A stretch of 10,400 bases of DNA from Clostridiales bacterium (GCA_019409045.1 DXVG01000037.1:1-10400), one strand, 5' to 3'; numbered from the stretch's first letter, positions 1 to 5,587 are shown. The notes: generated by a model from the letters alone, not told the origin. Numbers and translations: made by a program.

Positions 1-243
1 CTCAGGTTGTGGATTCTTGCACTTTCATTTTTCCTGATTGGGCTTGCTTTGTCCGCTTTTTTGTTCCTTACCCCAACTTTTATTATAGAGCCCGATTTCG
101 CCATTGAACGGATCGCCCGCTGCCTGCTGCCGATGATTAGGGTCTATTACGAAAGTGCAGAAGGTCATGCCGAGTTTGCAGAGTGGAGCGAAAAGAAAGA
201 CGCTGAAGACATCAAAGATAACAACAGCAGCAAGCCTGCTTAA
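1..243 (+). CDS. Partial small membrane-anchored hypothetical protein
   Basis: The reading frame is open from the window edge to a TAA at 241-243. The first possible in-window start is a TTG at 7, with no clear ribosome binding site visible, so the true start may lie upstream. From the TTG the product is 78 residues. Residues 2-28 are strongly hydrophobic (one membrane segment), followed by a mixed region with a Cys at 39, and a charged Glu/Lys/Asp-rich hydrophilic tail ending in SSKPA. This reads as an N-terminally anchored small protein with a soluble tail. I do not recognise the family. Base composition is lower in GC than the genes right of 977, matching the accessory character of 1-929. 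A competing 81-residue ORF on the opposite strand (25-270) lacks the membrane-plus-tail organisation and I take it as a shadow. Reality of the gene is moderately supported; its function is unknown. Confidence 0.4.
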   Translation, partial: LRLWILALSFFLIGLALSAFLFLTPTFIIEPDFAIERIARCLLPMIRVYYESAEGHAEFAEWSEKKDAEDIKDNNSSKPA

Positions 244-253
244 ATGACACCGC

Positions 254-288
254 AAGGCTCGAAGGTCCACAGAACGCCGAAGAGCCTT
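254..288 (+). terminator. Weak stem-loop after the first ORF
   Basis: AAGGCTC at 254-260 and GAGCCTT at 282-288 are perfect 7-base complements around a 21-base loop, beginning 10 bases after the stop of the first ORF. The downstream sequence (GATTTACAT) is only mildly T-rich, so termination is possible but not convincing. Confidence 0.25.
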
Positions 289-309
289 GATTTACATAGA
301 CAAGGAAAC

Positions 310-346
310 AGCCGCCGTTAGGAGCGTTTGCTCCATAACGGCAGCT
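310..346. repeat. Long imperfect hairpin in the accessory patch
   Basis: GCCGTTAGGAGC (314-325) pairs with GCTCC-A-TAACGGC (330-342) across the four-base loop GTTT, with a single bulged A at 335. AGC (310-312) and GCT (344-346) extend the stem past one mismatch. Neither side has a proper T-run, so a standard terminator role is doubtful. It could be a remnant of a mobile-element end or a transcript-stability hairpin. Confidence 0.45.
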
Positions 347-463
347 GTAGTGGTTTATATGGGTATTGATGTGATTATGGCGGCACTCTGTTTTAATATC
401 AAATCCACTTGTTAATTACATTCGATTCGTTTCATTCATCGGAAAGGAAAGAAGGATTATAAT

Positions 464-577
464 TCAGTATTTCTTTATATCAGTAATTCTTTTATCTATT
501 TTTATTTGTGCGGGCTTTTCCAGACATGGTAAAACCATATATGGCAAAACCAGATACGGAAAAGCCAGATGTGGTGA
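464..577 (-). pseudogene. Decayed coding remnant with 15-base (pentapeptide) repeats
   Basis: Directly after the TAA of the DUF6061-like gene the same minus-strand frame stays open for 37 codons to a TGA at 464-466. It begins SPHLAFP, then contains the successive five-residue units YLVLP and YMVLP and a following CLEKP, then a Lys/Asp/Ile-rich end. At DNA level this is about three and a half degenerate 15-base units. The period of 15 and the conservation of proline at each unit end suggest sequence that was once translated. From memory, proline-ended pentapeptide linkers of this look occur in replication-initiator or replisome-organiser proteins of gut Clostridia elements, but I cannot confirm that here. 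On the plus strand the same repeats read as a Gly-Lys-Thr-rich frame ending at 581. No start codon with a ribosome binding site serves either frame. Confidence 0.35.
523..573. repeat. Degenerate 15-base tandem repeat
   Basis: Three consecutive 15-base units plus a partial fourth can be aligned: GACATGGTAAAACCA, TATATGGCAAAACCA, GATACGGAAAAGCCA, then GATGTGG. The core is xxTATGGxAAAACCA with a few changes per unit. Confidence 0.7.
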
Positions 578-820
578 TTAATCCAACGGTTTATATTCGG
601 TCACAGCTTTCAAGTATGCTCTTGGATCACCGTTCAGAATGAGATCTGCATACCCAACAGGATCATTATAGATGAGATAGTCAAGCTCAGACCGCTGATA
701 CATATTGTTAGCAATTTCGTTTTCAACGGCAATGGTGTTAATGGCAATCATCGTACCATCCGAATACCGCAGCTCCACGCAGACGGTATCCATATTAAAT
801 TCACAGGATAATAGTTTCAT
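578..820 (-). CDS. DUF6061-like small protein
   Basis: The frame encodes 80 residues starting MKLLSCEFNMDT and ending EYKPLD. I chose the ATG at 820 because a GGGAGG ribosome binding site lies six bases upstream; the longer frame starting with TTG at 835 would translate through that site. The sequence is a compact acidic protein with predicted beta-strands at the N-terminus (LLSCEF, VCVELRYSDG, MIAINTIAV) followed by helices and a conserved-looking centre NNMYQRSELDYLIYNDP. I recognise this from memory as the DUF6061 family, small proteins of unknown function common in mobile elements of gut Firmicutes; the function is not known. No signal peptide, membrane segment or catalytic motif is visible. 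It stands alone on its strand, preceded by a hairpin at 865-895 and followed by decayed repeat sequence. The naming rests on memory of the family, the gene call itself is good. Confidence 0.7.
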   Translation of the reverse strand: MKLLSCEFNMDTVCVELRYSDGTMIAINTIAVENEIANNMYQRSELDYLIYNDPVGYADLILNGDPRAYLKAVTEYKPLD

Positions 821-864
821 TGTTCGCCCTCCCAAAAGTAGTTATATTGGTCTTCTTATGAAAA

Positions 865-895
865 CAGAGAGTGCCGCTGCTTGCGACATTCTCTG
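865..895 (-). terminator. Stem-loop with T-run upstream of the DUF6061-like gene
   Basis: A 13-base-pair stem (865-877 with 883-895, loop 878-882) has one mismatch and one G-T type pair. Read on the minus strand it is followed directly by TTTTCATAAG, so it resembles an intrinsic terminator or leader attenuator about 44 bases ahead of the start at 820. It could equally be the terminator of a gene since lost. Confidence 0.4.
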
Positions 896-929
896 TGCTT
901 ATAAAACGATATCTCTTAGGGAAATAAGA

Positions 930-967
930 AATCCGAACCCTTGACCGATTGGTCTAAGGTTCGGATT
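930..967 (-). terminator. Terminator of ssrA
   Basis: AATCCGAACC (958-967 on the minus strand) pairs perfectly with GGTTCGGATT (930-939), and an inner GACC/GGTC pairing strengthens the stem. It begins nine bases after the mature 3' end of the tmRNA and is followed on the minus strand by TTCTTATTT. This is the expected place and form for the ssrA transcription terminator. Confidence 0.75.
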
Positions 968-976
968 ATCTTGCAT

Positions 977-1328
977 TGGTGGAGGCGAGGGGGGTCGAAC
1001 CCCTGTCCGAAGATCAGACGGCGCAAACTTCTCCGAGCGCAGTTCGCGTTTTGACATTCCCTCCGCCGGACTCCCACGAACGGGATTCCGACTTCAGTAG
1101 CTTCATAAATCCCACCCGCCGCAAAGCTTAGGCGGGCTGGTTCCCTGCATTTATGACGCCGGTGACCTGCGCCGCAGGAGGCTCAGGGCCGACGGTCACG
1201 GCTTAAGCCGCGACGGCGACAGTGTTGTAGTCGTCAGTTCATTTTAAGTTTCCCGTTTTTGAGGCGGTCCAGGGCCGCCGCTCGCTTATTGCGTCCTCCG
1301 TATCCCCGTCGAAACCAAATACGCCCCC
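977..1328 (-). ncRNA. ssrA: Transfer-messenger RNA (tmRNA)
   Basis: tmRNA rescues ribosomes stalled on broken messages: alanylated at its tRNA-like end and bound by SmpB, it enters the empty A site and supplies a short frame that tags the nascent chain for proteolysis. The 5' end GGGGGCG (1328-1322) pairs over seven positions, one of them G-U, with CGCCTCC before the encoded ACCA at 977. The T arm reads AGGGG-TTCGACC-CCCCT. The near-invariant 5' block GGTTTCGACGGGGATACGG follows the acceptor strand. The tag frame lies at 1203-1235. Length is 352 bases, typical for a one-piece tmRNA. The 5' end is only seven bases from the smpB stop and no promoter is visible there, so I infer cotranscription with smpB and 5' processing by RNase P, which family knowledge supports. 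Confidence 0.96.
1203..1235 (-). other. ssrA: tmRNA tag-peptide reading frame
   Basis: Backwards from the TAA at 1203-1205 the only open frame reads DDYNTVAVAA; one more codon upstream is ACT, preceded by TGA. The bases before GAC (TGAACT) match the TAACT-type block found before the resume codon in other Firmicutes tmRNAs, so I place the resume codon at GAC, 1235-1233. The hydrophobic end VAVAA is a plausible ClpXP degron like the common ALAA. An Asp resume codon is uncommon; Ala or Gly is usual. Confidence 0.7.
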
Positions 1329-1335
1329 GCGTTTC

Positions 1336-1797
1336 TCAGCCCTTTGCGCGCATGCTGCGTTCGATGTCGCGCTGCGCGTCGCGCCGGGCCATGTCGTCGC
1401 GCTTGTCGTAGAGCTTCTTGCCCTTGCACAGCGCGATCTCCAGCTTCATGCGCCCGTCCTTGAGATAGACGCACAGCGGGATCAGCGCCAGCCCCTTTTG
1501 CATCACGCCCTGATGCAGCTTGCGTATCTCCGATTTGTGCATCAGAAGCCGCTTGGGCCGGAGCGGGTCGGTGTTGGAGAAGCTGCCCTTTTCGTAGGGG
1601 CTTATGTGCATGCCGTAGACGAACAGCTCGCCGTCCTTGACTGCGGCATAGCAGTCCTTGAGCGTGCACTTGCCAAGCCGTATGGACTTGACCTCCGTGC
1701 CGCGCAGCTCTATGCCCGCCTCCCAGCTCTCCAATACAAAGTAGTCATGCCGCGCGCGGCGATTCTGCGCGACGACCTTCACACCCTTCTGCGGCAT
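1336..1797 (-). CDS. smpB: SsrA-binding protein SmpB
   Basis: SmpB binds the tRNA-like domain of tmRNA, brings it to stalled ribosomes and mimics the missing anticodon stem in the decoding centre. The 153-residue product has the usual family length. Visible family signatures are the oligonucleotide-binding barrel with GIELRGTEVKSIR (about 29-41), the block HISPYEKGSFSNTDP (about 64-78), the run GLALIPLCVYLKDGR (about 102-116), and the basic C-terminal tail beginning KGKKLYDKRDD, which becomes helical in the mRNA channel. The start at 1797 is fixed by AAGGAGG six bases upstream (1804-1810). A near-consensus promoter is at 1823-1851. Its RNA partner ssrA follows seven bases after the stop, so protein and RNA appear to be one transcription unit. 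No defects are seen. Confidence 0.97.
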   Translation of the reverse strand: MPQKGVKVVAQNRRARHDYFVLESWEAGIELRGTEVKSIRLGKCTLKDCYAAVKDGELFVYGMHISPYEKGSFSNTDPLRPKRLLMHKSEIRKLHQGVMQKGLALIPLCVYLKDGRMKLEIALCKGKKLYDKRDDMARRDAQRDIERSMRAKG

Positions 1798-1822
1798 GGC
1801 TTTCCTCCTTCTCCGTCGCTAC

Positions 1823-1851
1823 ATTATAGCACGAACGCGCCCAATTGTAAA
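1823..1851 (-). promoter_or_regulatory. SigA-type promoter of smpB-ssrA
   Basis: TTTACA (1846-1851) and TATAAT (1823-1828) on the minus strand are separated by exactly 17 bases, and TGC directly before TATAAT gives an extended -10 element. It sits about 26 bases ahead of the smpB start. This is among the strongest vegetative promoters in the window and fits a constitutively needed rescue system. Confidence 0.85.
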
Positions 1852-1885
1852 GGGCAGCCGCGCCGATCGCCCCTGCCATCCGCCT

Positions 1886-1916
1886 GCGCGGCGGAGGGAT
1901 TTGCCTCGCGCCGCGC
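1886..1916 (-). terminator. GC-rich hairpin after mltG
   Basis: GCGCGGCG (1886-1893) and CGCCGCGC (1909-1916) are perfect complements, and an inner GAGG/CCTC pairing leaves a short loop. It lies about 20 bases beyond the mltG stop and before the smpB promoter. No T-run follows on the minus strand, so it may act as a 3' stability hairpin or an inefficient terminator rather than a classical one. Confidence 0.4.
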
Positions 1917-1936
1917 GGGCGGGGGAGGGGACGGCG

Positions 1937-3262
1937 CTACTGGGCCTGCGGCGTCGGCGTTGCGGTCGCCTCGGCCTGCGCGGCCGTCTGCCGGTCGTAC
2001 TCCTCCCACAGCGGCCGGTACTGCGCGACATTGGCCTGATGCTCCTCGAGCGTCTTTGCAAACGCCAATTCGCCGGAGGTCGGCTCCTTTGCGCAGAAGT
2101 AGAGGTAGCCCTCCTCGATGTACTGCGTGTCGGGATAGAGCGCCGCCTGCATCGCAGCCGCCGAGGGGTTGCAGATGGGGCCGATGGGCAGGCCGTCTAT
2201 CACATAGGTGTTGTAGTTGTTGACCGCGCTGGTCTCCTCCTGCGTAAGCGCCAGCTTGTTCACGCCCAGCAGGTAGGTGGCGGTCGGGTCGCTCTCCAGG
2301 CGCATGCCCGCATTCAGGCGGTTGGTAAACACCGCGGACACGCGCGCGTAATCGTCGGTCTTGCCCGCCTCCTTTTCGATCATGGAGGCGAGTATGATGA
2401 TCTGATCCAGCGTCAGATCGTCGTTGCGATAGCGCTCTACCTGCTGGTACTCGCCGGTCTCGGCGTCCAGCTCGTACTGCACGGTGTTGGCGTAGTACAC
2501 CTCGTCGATGACGGTGTTGGTCTGCTCCACCAAGGTGTTGATGATCTCCTGCGCGCTCGCGGAGCGGAACACGCGGTAGGTGTCCGGCGCGAGATAGCCC
2601 TCGAGCTGGTACTTGCGGCCGGAGAGCGTGCCCATGTCCTGCGCCAGCTTGATCGGATAGCTCATCTCCACAAACGGCGTCGCATCGCGGCACAGGTTCA
2701 GGAATTCCTCGCGGGAAGTGATCGCGCCCTCCTCGTACAGGTAGTCGGCGATGTCCTCCACCGTCCAGCCGGGGATGATGGTGATCGTGCGCTCGGCGTT
2801 CTGGCTGCCGGAGGTGAGCTCGTTGATGATGTCGTTGACGTCCATCGACGGCGAGAGCTCGTAGGTGCCGTAGCTGATCTCGTCGGTCACACCCGTGAAC
2901 TGCACGAGATAGCGGAACACCGTGGAATTGCGCAGCAGGTTTTCGCGCTCCAGGTTTGAGCCGATCCGGGAGATGGAGTCGCCGGACTCAATGGTGAACT
3001 GCACAGTCTCCGTGCTCTGCGGGTCCACGGGCATCAGAAACGCCTCGTACACGCGGTTCCAGCCCATGGTCACGATGCCGATGACGATCAAGACGGCGCA
3101 GAAAAACGCCGTCAGCGGCCGCAGCACGCGCCACAGCCATGCGTACCAATATACGCCGTATTCCCGCTCCTTGTGCAGCGTGCGCTGGTCGTAGCGCATC
3201 GGCCGCGAAAACGGCCGTTTGCGCGACGGATCCCGGGGCACGGTATGCTTCTTGCCAGCCAT
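1937..3262 (-). CDS. mltG: Endolytic murein transglycosylase MltG (YceG-like)
   Basis: MltG is a membrane-anchored lytic transglycosylase that cuts nascent peptidoglycan strands and so limits glycan length. The 441-residue product has a basic cytoplasmic N-terminus (1-45), one membrane segment (about 47-67), and an extracellular YceG domain. Family motifs are seen at EGYLAPDTYRV (221-231), SMIEKEAG (293-300, with Glu296 aligned to the catalytic Glu of the Escherichia coli enzyme), SDPTATYLLG (325-334) and IDGLPIGPICNP (355-366). The C-terminus ends in a Gln/Ala/Thr/Pro-rich low-complexity tail (about 425-441). It is longer than the E. coli protein mainly at both ends. The ATG at 3262 has AGGAG seven bases upstream; that site overlaps the last codons of the YlbF-like gene, and the start lies three bases after its stop, so the two are probably translationally coupled. 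Confidence 0.95.
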   Translation of the reverse strand: MAGKKHTVPRDPSRKRPFSRPMRYDQRTLHKEREYGVYWYAWLWRVLRPLTAFFCAVLIVIGIVTMGWNRVYEAFLMPVDPQSTETVQFTIESGDSISRIGSNLERENLLRNSTVFRYLVQFTGVTDEISYGTYELSPSMDVNDIINELTSGSQNAERTITIIPGWTVEDIADYLYEEGAITSREEFLNLCRDATPFVEMSYPIKLAQDMGTLSGRKYQLEGYLAPDTYRVFRSASAQEIINTLVEQTNTVIDEVYYANTVQYELDAETGEYQQVERYRNDDLTLDQIIILASMIEKEAGKTDDYARVSAVFTNRLNAGMRLESDPTATYLLGVNKLALTQEETSAVNNYNTYVIDGLPIGPICNPSAAAMQAALYPDTQYIEEGYLYFCAKEPTSGELAFAKTLEEHQANVAQYRPLWEEYDRQTAAQAEATATPTPQAQ

Positions 3263-3265
3263 TGC

Positions 3266-3616
3266 TCAGCTCCTGGTCAGCGAATCGAGGTCGATGTTGG
3301 CCACGTCCGCGAGTATTTTGAATATGTCCGAAAGCATCTTCTGAAAGCGGAATTCCGCCATCAGATAGGCGTTGACGTCCGGATTGAACTGCAAAAGCGT
3401 GCCGATCTGCTGAAGGCGCGTCAGCTCCTCCTGCTCCATGCTCTCGCCCGAGGCCAGCCGAGCCTGCATGCGGAATTGCAGGCGCTTGTACTCGTCCAGC
3501 AGCGCGCGGTTGGTTTCGTCCTCATAGGCCGATTCGCGCAGCCGCTCGTACTCGCGGTACTCCTCGCTGTCCTTCATCGCGCGCGCAAGCTGGTGCGCAA
3601 GGTCATAGGGATTCAT
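3266..3616 (-). CDS. YlbF-family protein (Com_YlbF/YmcA type)
   Basis: The 116-residue product is almost wholly alpha-helical and charged, starting MNPYDLAHQLARAMKDSEEY, with the central QARLASGESMEQEE and a C-terminal FRFQKMLSDIFKILADV. This arrangement matches the YlbF/YmcA family. In Bacillus subtilis, YlbF with YmcA and YaaT forms the Y-complex that affects RNase Y-dependent mRNA maturation and the Spo0A phosphorelay. I chose the ATG at 3616 because AGGAGG lies seven bases upstream; a longer frame from 3658 would translate through that site. It sits 58 bases after rnj and three bases before mltG, consistent with one operon. The neighbourhood suggests a role in RNA turnover, which is inference. 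Whether it is the YlbF, YmcA or a third paralogue cannot be told from sequence inspection. Confidence 0.85.
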   Translation of the reverse strand: MNPYDLAHQLARAMKDSEEYREYERLRESAYEDETNRALLDEYKRLQFRMQARLASGESMEQEELTRLQQIGTLLQFNPDVNAYLMAEFRFQKMLSDIFKILADVANIDLDSLTRS

Positions 3617-3674
3617 TGGATCGCCTCCTGTCGGCACGGCCTTTTTTCTTAGACGCAAAAGCGACCGCCGTGGT

Positions 3675-5357
3675 TCAAATTTCCACGATGATGGGAAGGA
3701 TCATCGGGTTGCGCTTGAGCGTTTCGTAGATGTAGCGCTGCACTGCGTCGCGCACGTCGTTTTTCAGGTGGTTCCAGTCGGTGGTGTCCACCGAGCCAAA
3801 GGCGTCGATGGCCCGCCGGGCTGCGGCGCGCGCCCCCTCGACCAGCTCGTCCGCCTCGCGCATGTAAACAAAGCCGCGGCTTATGATGTCCGGCCCGGAC
3901 ACCACGGCGCGCTCGTCGTGATCCACGCCCATCACCACGATCAGCAGGCCGTCCTCGGCCAAATGCTTGCGGTCCTTGAGCACCACCGCGCCCACGTCGC
4001 CGATGCCCAGCCCGTCGATCAGCGTCGAGCCGCTGGGCACGGAGCCGACCACGTTCATGCTGCCGTGCGAGAACTCGATGACATTGCCGATCTCGGGGAT
4101 GTGTATGTTATCCTCCGGCATGCCCAGCGCGAGCGCGAGCCGCGCGTGATGGTAGAGGTGGCGGTACTCGCCGTGTACGGGCATGAAAAACTTCGGCCGG
4201 ACCAGCGTGTGCATGAGCTTGAGCTCCTCCTGCCGCGCGTGGCCGGACACATGTACCTCCGCCAGCGCCTCGTAGATCACGTCCGCGCCCGTGCGCACGA
4301 GCTGATTGATCACGCGCGACACGCTCTTTTCGTTTCCCGGAATGGGGGAGGCGGAGACGATCACCATGTCGCTGCTGCGTATCTCCAGCTTGCGGTGCTC
4401 GGCAAACGCCATGCGCGAAAGGCCGCTCATGGGCTCACCTTGGCTGCCTGTGGTCAGCACGCAGATTTCGTTGTCCTCGTAGCGGTCGATGTCGTCCACG
4501 TTCACTAGCCGACCCTCGGGGATCTTGAGGTCGCCAAGCTGCATGGCCGCCTTTGCGATGTTGACCATGCTGCGCCCGATCATGCACACTTTGCGGCCGT
4601 AGCGCACCGCCGAGTCCACCACCGACTGTATGCGGTGTATGTTGCTTGCGAACATGGCGATGATGATGCGGCCCTGCGCGCGGTCAAACAGCGTGTCCAG
4701 CGTCTGGCAGACCTTCTTTTCCGACATGGTGAAGCCGACGCGCTCGGCGTTGGTCGAGTCCGCCATCAGCAGCAATACGCCCTTTTTGCCCAGCTCCGCA
4801 AAGCGTCCGAGGTCGATGGGCTTGCCGTCCACGGGCGTATAGTCCACCTTGAAATCCCCCGTGTGCACCACCGTGCCCACGGGCGTGTGGATCGCCAGGG
4901 CGCAGGCGCCCGCGATGGAGTGGTTGACCTTGATGAACTCCACCTTGAACGCGCCCAGGCTGATCGTGTCCCCGGGCTCGACCACGTTCATCTCCACGCC
5001 CTCGATGTAGCGGTGCTCCTTGAGCTTCTGCGCCACCAGCGCCAGCGTCAGCCGCGTGCCGTACAGCGGGGCGGGCATGTCCTTGAGAACATACGGCGCG
5101 GCGCCGATGTGGTCCTCGTGGCCGTGTGTGATCACATAGCCGAGTATGCGCTCCCGGTTTTTTTCAAGGTATGTCAGGTCGGGGATGACCAGGTCCACGC
5201 CGGGCATGTCCTCCTTGGGAAACATGGAGCCGAGGTCCACCACGATGATGTCGTCTCCGTATTCGAATACGGTCATGTTCTTGCCGATCTCGCCGAGTCC
5301 GCCCAGGGGGATGACCCGCAGCCTCGGTTCCCGCTTCCTGCTCTTTTTCTGGGACAG
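3675..5357 (-). CDS. rnj: Ribonuclease J (metallo-beta-lactamase/beta-CASP nuclease)
   Basis: RNase J is a cytoplasmic zinc nuclease with 5'-3' exonuclease and endonuclease activity, central to mRNA decay and RNA maturation in Firmicutes. From the CTG at 5357 the product has 560 residues, close to the 555 of B. subtilis RnjA. Motifs, numbered from that start: VIPLGGLGEIGKN (15-27), the metal motif HGHEDH (78-83), VNHSIAGA (about 144-151), HTGDF (about 165-169), ADSTNAER of the beta-CASP insertion (about 199-206), HVSGHARQEE (about 369-378) and PVHGEYRHL (about 393-401). The C-terminus has the RNase J-specific helical domain. Start choice: AAAGGAGG at 5365-5372 is seven bases before CTG at 5357. 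The only in-frame ATG (5408) has a poorly spaced site and would translate the ribosome binding site, giving 577 residues. It heads an operon with ylbF-like and mltG. Confidence 0.96.
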   Translation of the reverse strand: MSQKKSRKREPRLRVIPLGGLGEIGKNMTVFEYGDDIIVVDLGSMFPKEDMPGVDLVIPDLTYLEKNRERILGYVITHGHEDHIGAAPYVLKDMPAPLYGTRLTLALVAQKLKEHRYIEGVEMNVVEPGDTISLGAFKVEFIKVNHSIAGACALAIHTPVGTVVHTGDFKVDYTPVDGKPIDLGRFAELGKKGVLLLMADSTNAERVGFTMSEKKVCQTLDTLFDRAQGRIIIAMFASNIHRIQSVVDSAVRYGRKVCMIGRSMVNIAKAAMQLGDLKIPEGRLVNVDDIDRYEDNEICVLTTGSQGEPMSGLSRMAFAEHRKLEIRSSDMVIVSASPIPGNEKSVSRVINQLVRTGADVIYEALAEVHVSGHARQEELKLMHTLVRPKFFMPVHGEYRHLYHHARLALALGMPEDNIHIPEIGNVIEFSHGSMNVVGSVPSGSTLIDGLGIGDVGAVVLKDRKHLAEDGLLIVVMGVDHDERAVVSGPDIISRGFVYMREADELVEGARAAARRAIDAFGSVDTTDWNHLKNDVRDAVQRYIYETLKRNPMILPIIVEI

Positions 5358-5364
5358 AAAGATT

Positions 5365-5372
5365 CCTCCTTT
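5365..5372 (-). promoter_or_regulatory. Ribosome binding site that points to a CTG start for rnj
   Basis: AAAGGAGG is a full-strength Shine-Dalgarno match. The only initiation-like codon at correct spacing downstream is CTG at 5357-5355, seven bases away; no ATG, GTG or TTG occurs there in the rnj frame. The alternative ATG at 5408 lies upstream of the site. Confidence 0.6.
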
Positions 5373-5477
5373 GATGTCGTGTTCTTTTGAGATGGTGCCA
5401 GGCCGCATATGCGGCTATCGCCTCGTGCCGCCGACGACGCGCGCGGTCACGCAAGGTGCTTTTCCACGCCGGAACGG

Positions 5478-5500
5478 CGGGGGCAAAGCGCGCGCCCCCG
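5478..5500 (-). other. GC-only hairpin in the rnj leader
   Basis: CGGGGGC (5478-5484) and GCCCCCG (5494-5500) form a perfect 7-pair stem with a nine-base loop, located between the leader terminator and the rnj coding region. A T-run does not follow. It may pair or compete with neighbouring leader structures, but no alternative fold is obvious by eye. Confidence 0.4.
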
Positions 5501-5506
5501 CGCCCG

Positions 5507-5535
5507 AAACAAAACGCGCCGACAGATGCCGGCGC
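5507..5535 (-). terminator. Promoter-proximal terminator in the rnj leader
   Basis: GCGCCG (5530-5535 read on the minus strand) pairs with CGGCGC (5516-5521) around GCATCTGT, followed by GTTTTGTTT. It is a standard intrinsic terminator shape. It lies about 30 bases beyond a promoter-like element at 5567-5572 and about 150 bases before the rnj start, so it would act as an attenuator or end a very short RNA. Confidence 0.65.
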
Positions 5536-5566
5536 ATTGGAATGGCAGACCTCTTTATCCACCATA

Positions 5567-5572
5567 AGTATA
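5567..5572 (-). promoter_or_regulatory. Extended -10 promoter ahead of rnj
   Basis: The minus strand reads TGG-TATACT, an extended -10 element one base from consensus in the hexamer. No good -35 hexamer is found 16-18 bases upstream, which is tolerated for extended -10 promoters. The transcript would begin near 5560 and run into the terminator at 5507-5535. Confidence 0.55.
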
Positions 5573-5587
5573 CCACAAAATTCCGGG

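Larger units (their letters stand above)
244..463. other. Gene-free AT-rich spacer
   Basis: With the decayed repeat at 464-577 this makes a stretch of 334 bases without a supported gene. It holds the weak stem-loop at 254-288, a stronger hairpin at 310-346, and a 15-base motif at 380-394 that recurs in inverted orientation, with a two-base insertion, at 861-877. I see no ORF with a ribosome binding site and no RNA gene I can identify. Confidence 0.6.
1..929. mobile_element. Probable edge or remnant of an element integrated at the ssrA 3' end
   Basis: This stretch is AT-rich compared with the rest of the window, has a low density of small genes, carries a DUF6061-like gene, degenerate pentad repeats and several hairpins, and ends next to the 3' end and terminator of ssrA. 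The tmRNA 3' end is a well-known target of tyrosine integrases. No integrase, no second copy of the tmRNA 3' end and no transfer genes are visible here, so the other boundary would have to lie left of the window. The call is inference from composition and location. Confidence 0.35.

Noticed and set aside
523..573. CRISPR-like array
   Set aside because: The units are 15 bases, contiguous and degenerate with no spacers; the pattern fits a coding tandem repeat.
1..929. Second copy of the ssrA 3' end (att site) in the accessory patch
   Set aside because: I searched by eye for the T-arm and acceptor sequence on both strands and found only the 7-base CGAACCC in the ssrA terminator, which is not enough.
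1796..2959. Long plus-strand ORF (387 codons) opposite mltG
   Set aside because: It is the mirror of a clearly recognised gene in GC-rich DNA, is rich in Arg, Ala, Val and His as such shadows are, and has no recognisable domain.
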